The notes beneath the pieces were generated by a model. It worked only from the letters and a program-made list of their open reading frames with translations, ran no database searches and was not told where the DNA came from. Both the position numbers and the translations under genes were made by a program. A DNA stretch of 64,000 nt from Actinoallomurus iriomotensis (lineage in GTDB: Bacteria > Actinomycetota > Actinomycetes > Streptosporangiales > Streptosporangiaceae), in assembly GCF_030269445.1 (NCBI RefSeq), contig NZ_BSTJ01000007.1:219957-283956 (forward strand), read 5' to 3'. Numbering within the stretch: position 1 is the first letter of the stretch; the number at the start of each line of letters is the position of its first letter. Positions 61,531 through 64,000 of this stretch are shown here, piece by piece.

Positions 61531-61634
61531 GAGAGGACCTCCGGTGTCGCAGGAATGGCCTCAATGCTGGTCGGGCGGGCGCGGCGGCGGAATCGTGCCA
61601 CCACGCCGATCGGGGGTTCGGTTTTCCCGACCTC

Positions 61635-62351
61635 TCACACGACGACGACGGGTGCGGGGACGGCCGCGGCCGCCACCAGCGCGGAGAAGACCGCCACCTC
61701 CGCGTCGGCCTCCGGATGCCACTGGACGCCGACCGTGAACGGGTGCCCGTCCAGCTCGGCCGCCTCGATCAGGCCGTCGTCGGACCACGCGCACGCGGTG
61801 AGGCCCCCGCCGAGCCGGTCGATCGCCTGGTGGTGCAGGCTCGGCACGTCCAGAGTCGTACGGTTCAGCGCGCGGGCCAGGACGCAGCGGGGATGCAGGT
61901 GCACGTCGTGCCGGACGAAGACGCCGTCCCCGCCCGCGTGTCCCTCGTGGCCGACGACGTCCGGCACGTGCTGGTGCAGCGTGCCGCCGAGGGCCACGTT
62001 CATGAGCTGGAGGCCACGGCAGATGCCGAGGATCGGCAGCCGCAGCGCGAGCGCCTCCCGCAGCAGGGCCAGCTCGGCGGCGTCGCGGACGGCGTTGACC
62101 GGCCCGCTCGCCCGATGCGGGACCGCGCCGTACCGCGCCGGGTCGACGTCACCGCCGCCGACGAGCAGCAGCCCGTCGAGACGCGACAGCACGCCGTCGA
62201 CGCCGGGCAGGGCCGGCAGGACCACCGGCGTCCCACCGGCGGCGAGAACCTTGTCGAGATAACGCTGGGGCACGACGCTGGCGGGCATGTCCCACGCCGC
62301 CCAGCGGGCCCGTTCGGCGTAGGCGCTCACGCCGATCACAGGTCTTGTCAC
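61635..62351 (-). CDS. Gamma-glutamyl-gamma-aminobutyrate hydrolase family protein (PuuD-like), copy 1
   Basis: 238-residue class I glutamine amidotransferase-like peptidase (C26). Nucleophile in ILGICRGLQLMN, and histidine plus glutamate in VGVQWHPEAD. YDG-type loop RLDGLLLVGGGDVDP. In the Puu pathway such enzymes release GABA from gamma-glutamyl-GABA. GTG 62351 has a weak ribosome site 27 bases after the stop of copy 2. The two are only moderately similar, so not a recent duplication. Confidence 0.88.
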   Translation of the reverse strand: MTRPVIGVSAYAERARWAAWDMPASVVPQRYLDKVLAAGGTPVVLPALPGVDGVLSRLDGLLLVGGGDVDPARYGAVPHRASGPVNAVRDAAELALLREALALRLPILGICRGLQLMNVALGGTLHQHVPDVVGHEGHAGGDGVFVRHDVHLHPRCVLARALNRTTLDVPSLHHQAIDRLGGGLTACAWSDDGLIEAAELDGHPFTVGVQWHPEADAEVAVFSALVAAAAVPAPVVVV

Positions 62352-62378
62352 GGCAAACGATGAAAGCGTGACGCGACG

Positions 62379-63131
62379 TCACGCCCCACCGACCTGGAAT
62401 TCGCCTGGTCGCGATTTGACCTGTCGCTGACCGGGCCGGCCGTCCGCCGCCGCGACCAGGGCACGGAACAGCGACGGGTCCGCGTCGACCTCCGGATGCC
62501 ACTGGACGCCCAGCGTGAACGGGCGGTCGCCGGCCTCGGCGGCCTCGACCAGGCCGTCGTCGGACCACGCGGTCGCGGTCAGCCCCGCCCCGAGCCGGTC
62601 GATCGCCTGGTGGTGGTAGTGCGACACCGTGACCGTCTCCGCGCCGAGCGCCGCGGCCAGCCGCGTGCCCGGCGCGACCTTCACCGGGAACCGGCTGTAG
62701 ATCCCGGGGCTCCGCGAGTGCCGGACGTCGCCGCCCACGTCCGGCACGTGCTGGTGGAGCGTGCCGCCCAGGGCGACGTTGAGCACCTGGAGGCCACGGC
62801 AGACGCCGAGGAAGGGCAGGCCGAGCTCCAGCGCGCCGCGCACGAGGGCGAGCTCCGCCTCGTCCCGGAAGTCGCGGACGTGACCGGTCCGCTCGTGCGG
62901 CGCCGCGCCGTACGACGCGGGGTTCAGGTCGCCGCCGCCGGACAGCACGAGCGCGTCGAGGCGCGGCAGCACCGAGGACGGGTCGCCGGCCGGCGGCAGC
63001 AGCACGGGCTGCCCACCGGTCTGGACGATCTGCTCGACGTACGCGTGCGGCAGCAGCGTCGCCGTCGTCTCCCAGACCGTGAACCGCGCCGGCTCCACGT
63101 ACGACGTCACCCCGATGACCGGCGGGGTCAC
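62379..63131 (-). CDS. Gamma-glutamyl-gamma-aminobutyrate hydrolase family protein (PuuD-like), copy 2
   Basis: 250-residue paralogue of the next gene. FLGVCRGLQVLNVALGGTLH holds the nucleophile cysteine, and LGVQWHPEVD the histidine/glutamate. It has a longer middle (YSRFPVKVAPGTRLAAALGA) and a 20-residue tail beyond the fold. GTG 63131 overlaps the SDR stop as GTGA. Two PuuD-type enzymes side by side may serve two gamma-glutamyl substrates, for example from different polyamines. Confidence 0.88.
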   Translation of the reverse strand: MTPPVIGVTSYVEPARFTVWETTATLLPHAYVEQIVQTGGQPVLLPPAGDPSSVLPRLDALVLSGGGDLNPASYGAAPHERTGHVRDFRDEAELALVRGALELGLPFLGVCRGLQVLNVALGGTLHQHVPDVGGDVRHSRSPGIYSRFPVKVAPGTRLAAALGAETVTVSHYHHQAIDRLGAGLTATAWSDDGLVEAAEAGDRPFTLGVQWHPEVDADPSLFRALVAAADGRPGQRQVKSRPGEFQVGGA

Positions 63132-63895
63132 GAGAGCGGAGTGACGTACGCGCCGGAGATCCCGCCGTCCACCAGGAACTCCGAGGCCGTGACGAACGAG
63201 GCGTCGTCGCTGGCCAGGAACGCCACGGCCGCCGCGATCTCGCTCGCCTCGGCGAACCGGCCGACCGGGATGTGCACCAGCCGCCTGGCCGCGCGCTCGG
63301 GGTCCTTGGCGAACAGCTCCTGGAGCAGCGGGGTGTTCACCGGTCCCGGGCACAGGGCGTTGACCCGGATGCCCTCGCGGGCGAACTGCACGCCCAGCTC
63401 CCGCGACATCGCCAGCACGCCGCCCTTGGAGGCGGTGTAGGAGATCTGCGAGGTCGCCGCGCCCATGACCGCCACGAACGACGCCGTGTTGATGATCGAG
63501 CCGCGTCCCTGCTCGCGCATGTACGGGATGACGTGCTTGCAGCACAGGTACACGCTGGTCAGGTTGACCTCCTGCACGCGGCGCCACGCGTCGATGCCGG
63601 TCGTCAGGATCGAGTCGTCGTCGGGCGGGGAGATCCCGGCGTTATTGAAGGCGATGTCCACCGAGCCGTAGGCGTTCTTGGCGAAGGCGTACATCCCGCG
63701 CACGTCCTCCTCGCTGGTGACGTCCGCGCGGACGAACAGCCCGCCGACCTCCTCCGCGACGTTCTTGCCGGTCGTCTCGTCCACGTCGGCGATGACGACT
63801 CTGGCGCCCTCCTCGGCGAATCGCCGTACGGTCGCCAGGCCGATGCCGCTGGCACCGCCGGTGACGACCGCGACGCGGTCCTGCAGACGCTGCAT
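63128..63895 (-). CDS. SDR-family oxidoreductase
   Basis: 255-residue classical SDR. TGGASGIG cofactor motif (residues 12-19), NNAG (84-87), and catalytic Tyr153/Lys157 in YTASK with Ser139 in NTASF. An Asp after strand 2 (IADVDE) predicts NAD rather than NADP. ATG 63895 follows GGAGGATCA. It lies 28 bases after an aldehyde dehydrogenase gene and is coupled to puuD copy 2, so it probably oxidises an alcohol or aldehyde in the same amine-degradation route. Confidence 0.92.
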   Translation of the reverse strand: MQRLQDRVAVVTGGASGIGLATVRRFAEEGARVVIADVDETTGKNVAEEVGGLFVRADVTSEEDVRGMYAFAKNAYGSVDIAFNNAGISPPDDDSILTTGIDAWRRVQEVNLTSVYLCCKHVIPYMREQGRGSIINTASFVAVMGAATSQISYTASKGGVLAMSRELGVQFAREGIRVNALCPGPVNTPLLQELFAKDPERAARRLVHIPVGRFAEASEIAAAVAFLASDDASFVTASEFLVDGGISGAYVTPLS

Positions 63896-63923
63896 TGATC
63901 CTCCGCTCCCGGGAGACCGGCCG

Positions 63924-64000
63924 TCAGCCGGTCGCGATGAAGACGTTCTTGGTCTCGGTGAAGGCGTCCAGGGCGTCCGGGCCCAGCTCACGGCCGAACC
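63924..64000 (-). CDS. Aldehyde dehydrogenase (C-terminal end only)
   Basis: The last 24 codons are in the window: FGRELGPDALDAFTETKNVF then IATG and stop. This is the standard C-terminus of NAD-dependent aldehyde dehydrogenases (FGRE-G, L-Y/F-T-K-V). Beside two PuuD-like genes it is probably the gamma-glutamyl-gamma-aminobutyraldehyde dehydrogenase (PuuC role), but the fragment cannot show that. Confidence 0.8.
   Translation of the reverse strand, partial: FGRELGPDALDAFTETKNVFIATG

Noticed and set aside
61540-61634. tRNA-like sequence (GGGGGTTCG...CCCGACC) between the hydrolase and puuD genes
   Set aside because: A T-arm-like string is present, but no acceptor stem, anticodon arm or D arm can be folded around it.

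Overview
The window is high-GC chromosomal DNA from an actinomycete, most likely a filamentous one (Streptomyces or Streptosporangiales-like). Pointers are the many GTG and TTG starts, an AbaA/WhiJ-type developmental cassette (HATPase, Scr1/DUF5753 regulator, DUF397), BldC-like, CU044_5270, SCO6745 and AmaP/DUF6286 proteins, leaderless -10/start arrangements, and a tandem glycine riboswitch. The species cannot be fixed from sequence alone.

Region 1-9.8 kb. A divergent LacI regulator (5' part only) faces an amidase, nitrilase, internally duplicated membrane protein and alpha/beta hydrolase operon, with three CAAACGTTTG operators in between. Next comes a CoA-transferase/glutaryl-CoA-dehydrogenase-like pair with a divergent IclR regulator (possible glutarate use). 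Then follow a small unknown gene, an atypical tRNA with anticodon TAG, a 1-Cys Bcp peroxiredoxin and a DUF3618 protein.

Region 9.8-31 kb. An MHS transporter is followed by a leftward operon of PfkB kinase, sugar-binding lipoprotein, two permeases and a secreted PIG-L deacetylase carrying a CBM9-like module. After this come a PLP fold-III enzyme, a large membrane protein with a phosphatase-like ectodomain, a methyltransferase, a divergent MLTR-type regulator/SDR pair, a DUF4352 lipoprotein, an M20 amidohydrolase, AmaP/DUF6286 envelope-stress genes, purU coupled to a DHA2 exporter, and an AraC regulator.

Region 31-49.9 kb is the most accessory part. It holds an SCO6745-family gene, a frameshifted NucA/NucB nuclease, a 1399-residue S53 peptidase with Kelch repeats, and the BldC-like/HATPase/Scr1/DUF397 locus. 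The DUF397 gene is cut by a deleted IS with 27-bp terminal inverted repeats, inside which lies a 10-bp-phased ACGT array. Further on are an ECF sigma factor with a CU044_5270 protein, a CGNR regulator with a DHA2 exporter, gdhA flanked by a gene and its degraded copy, and a lectin-like/metzincin protease coupled to a Tat lipoprotein, with a LuxR regulator divergent.

Region 49.9-64 kb. The gcvT-gcvH-glyA-lipA-sdaA operon sits behind a tandem glycine riboswitch and handles glycine cleavage, the glycine/serine interconversion, lipoylation of GcvH and serine deamination to pyruvate. A PadR/ABC/FtsX-like unit is divergent to it. The window ends with a RibD-like reductase, a 5'-truncated SRPBCC gene, a secreted PAF-acetylhydrolase-like protein with a coupled mini-ORF, and a leftward aldehyde dehydrogenase-SDR-PuuD-PuuD cluster that looks like gamma-glutamylated polyamine breakdown.
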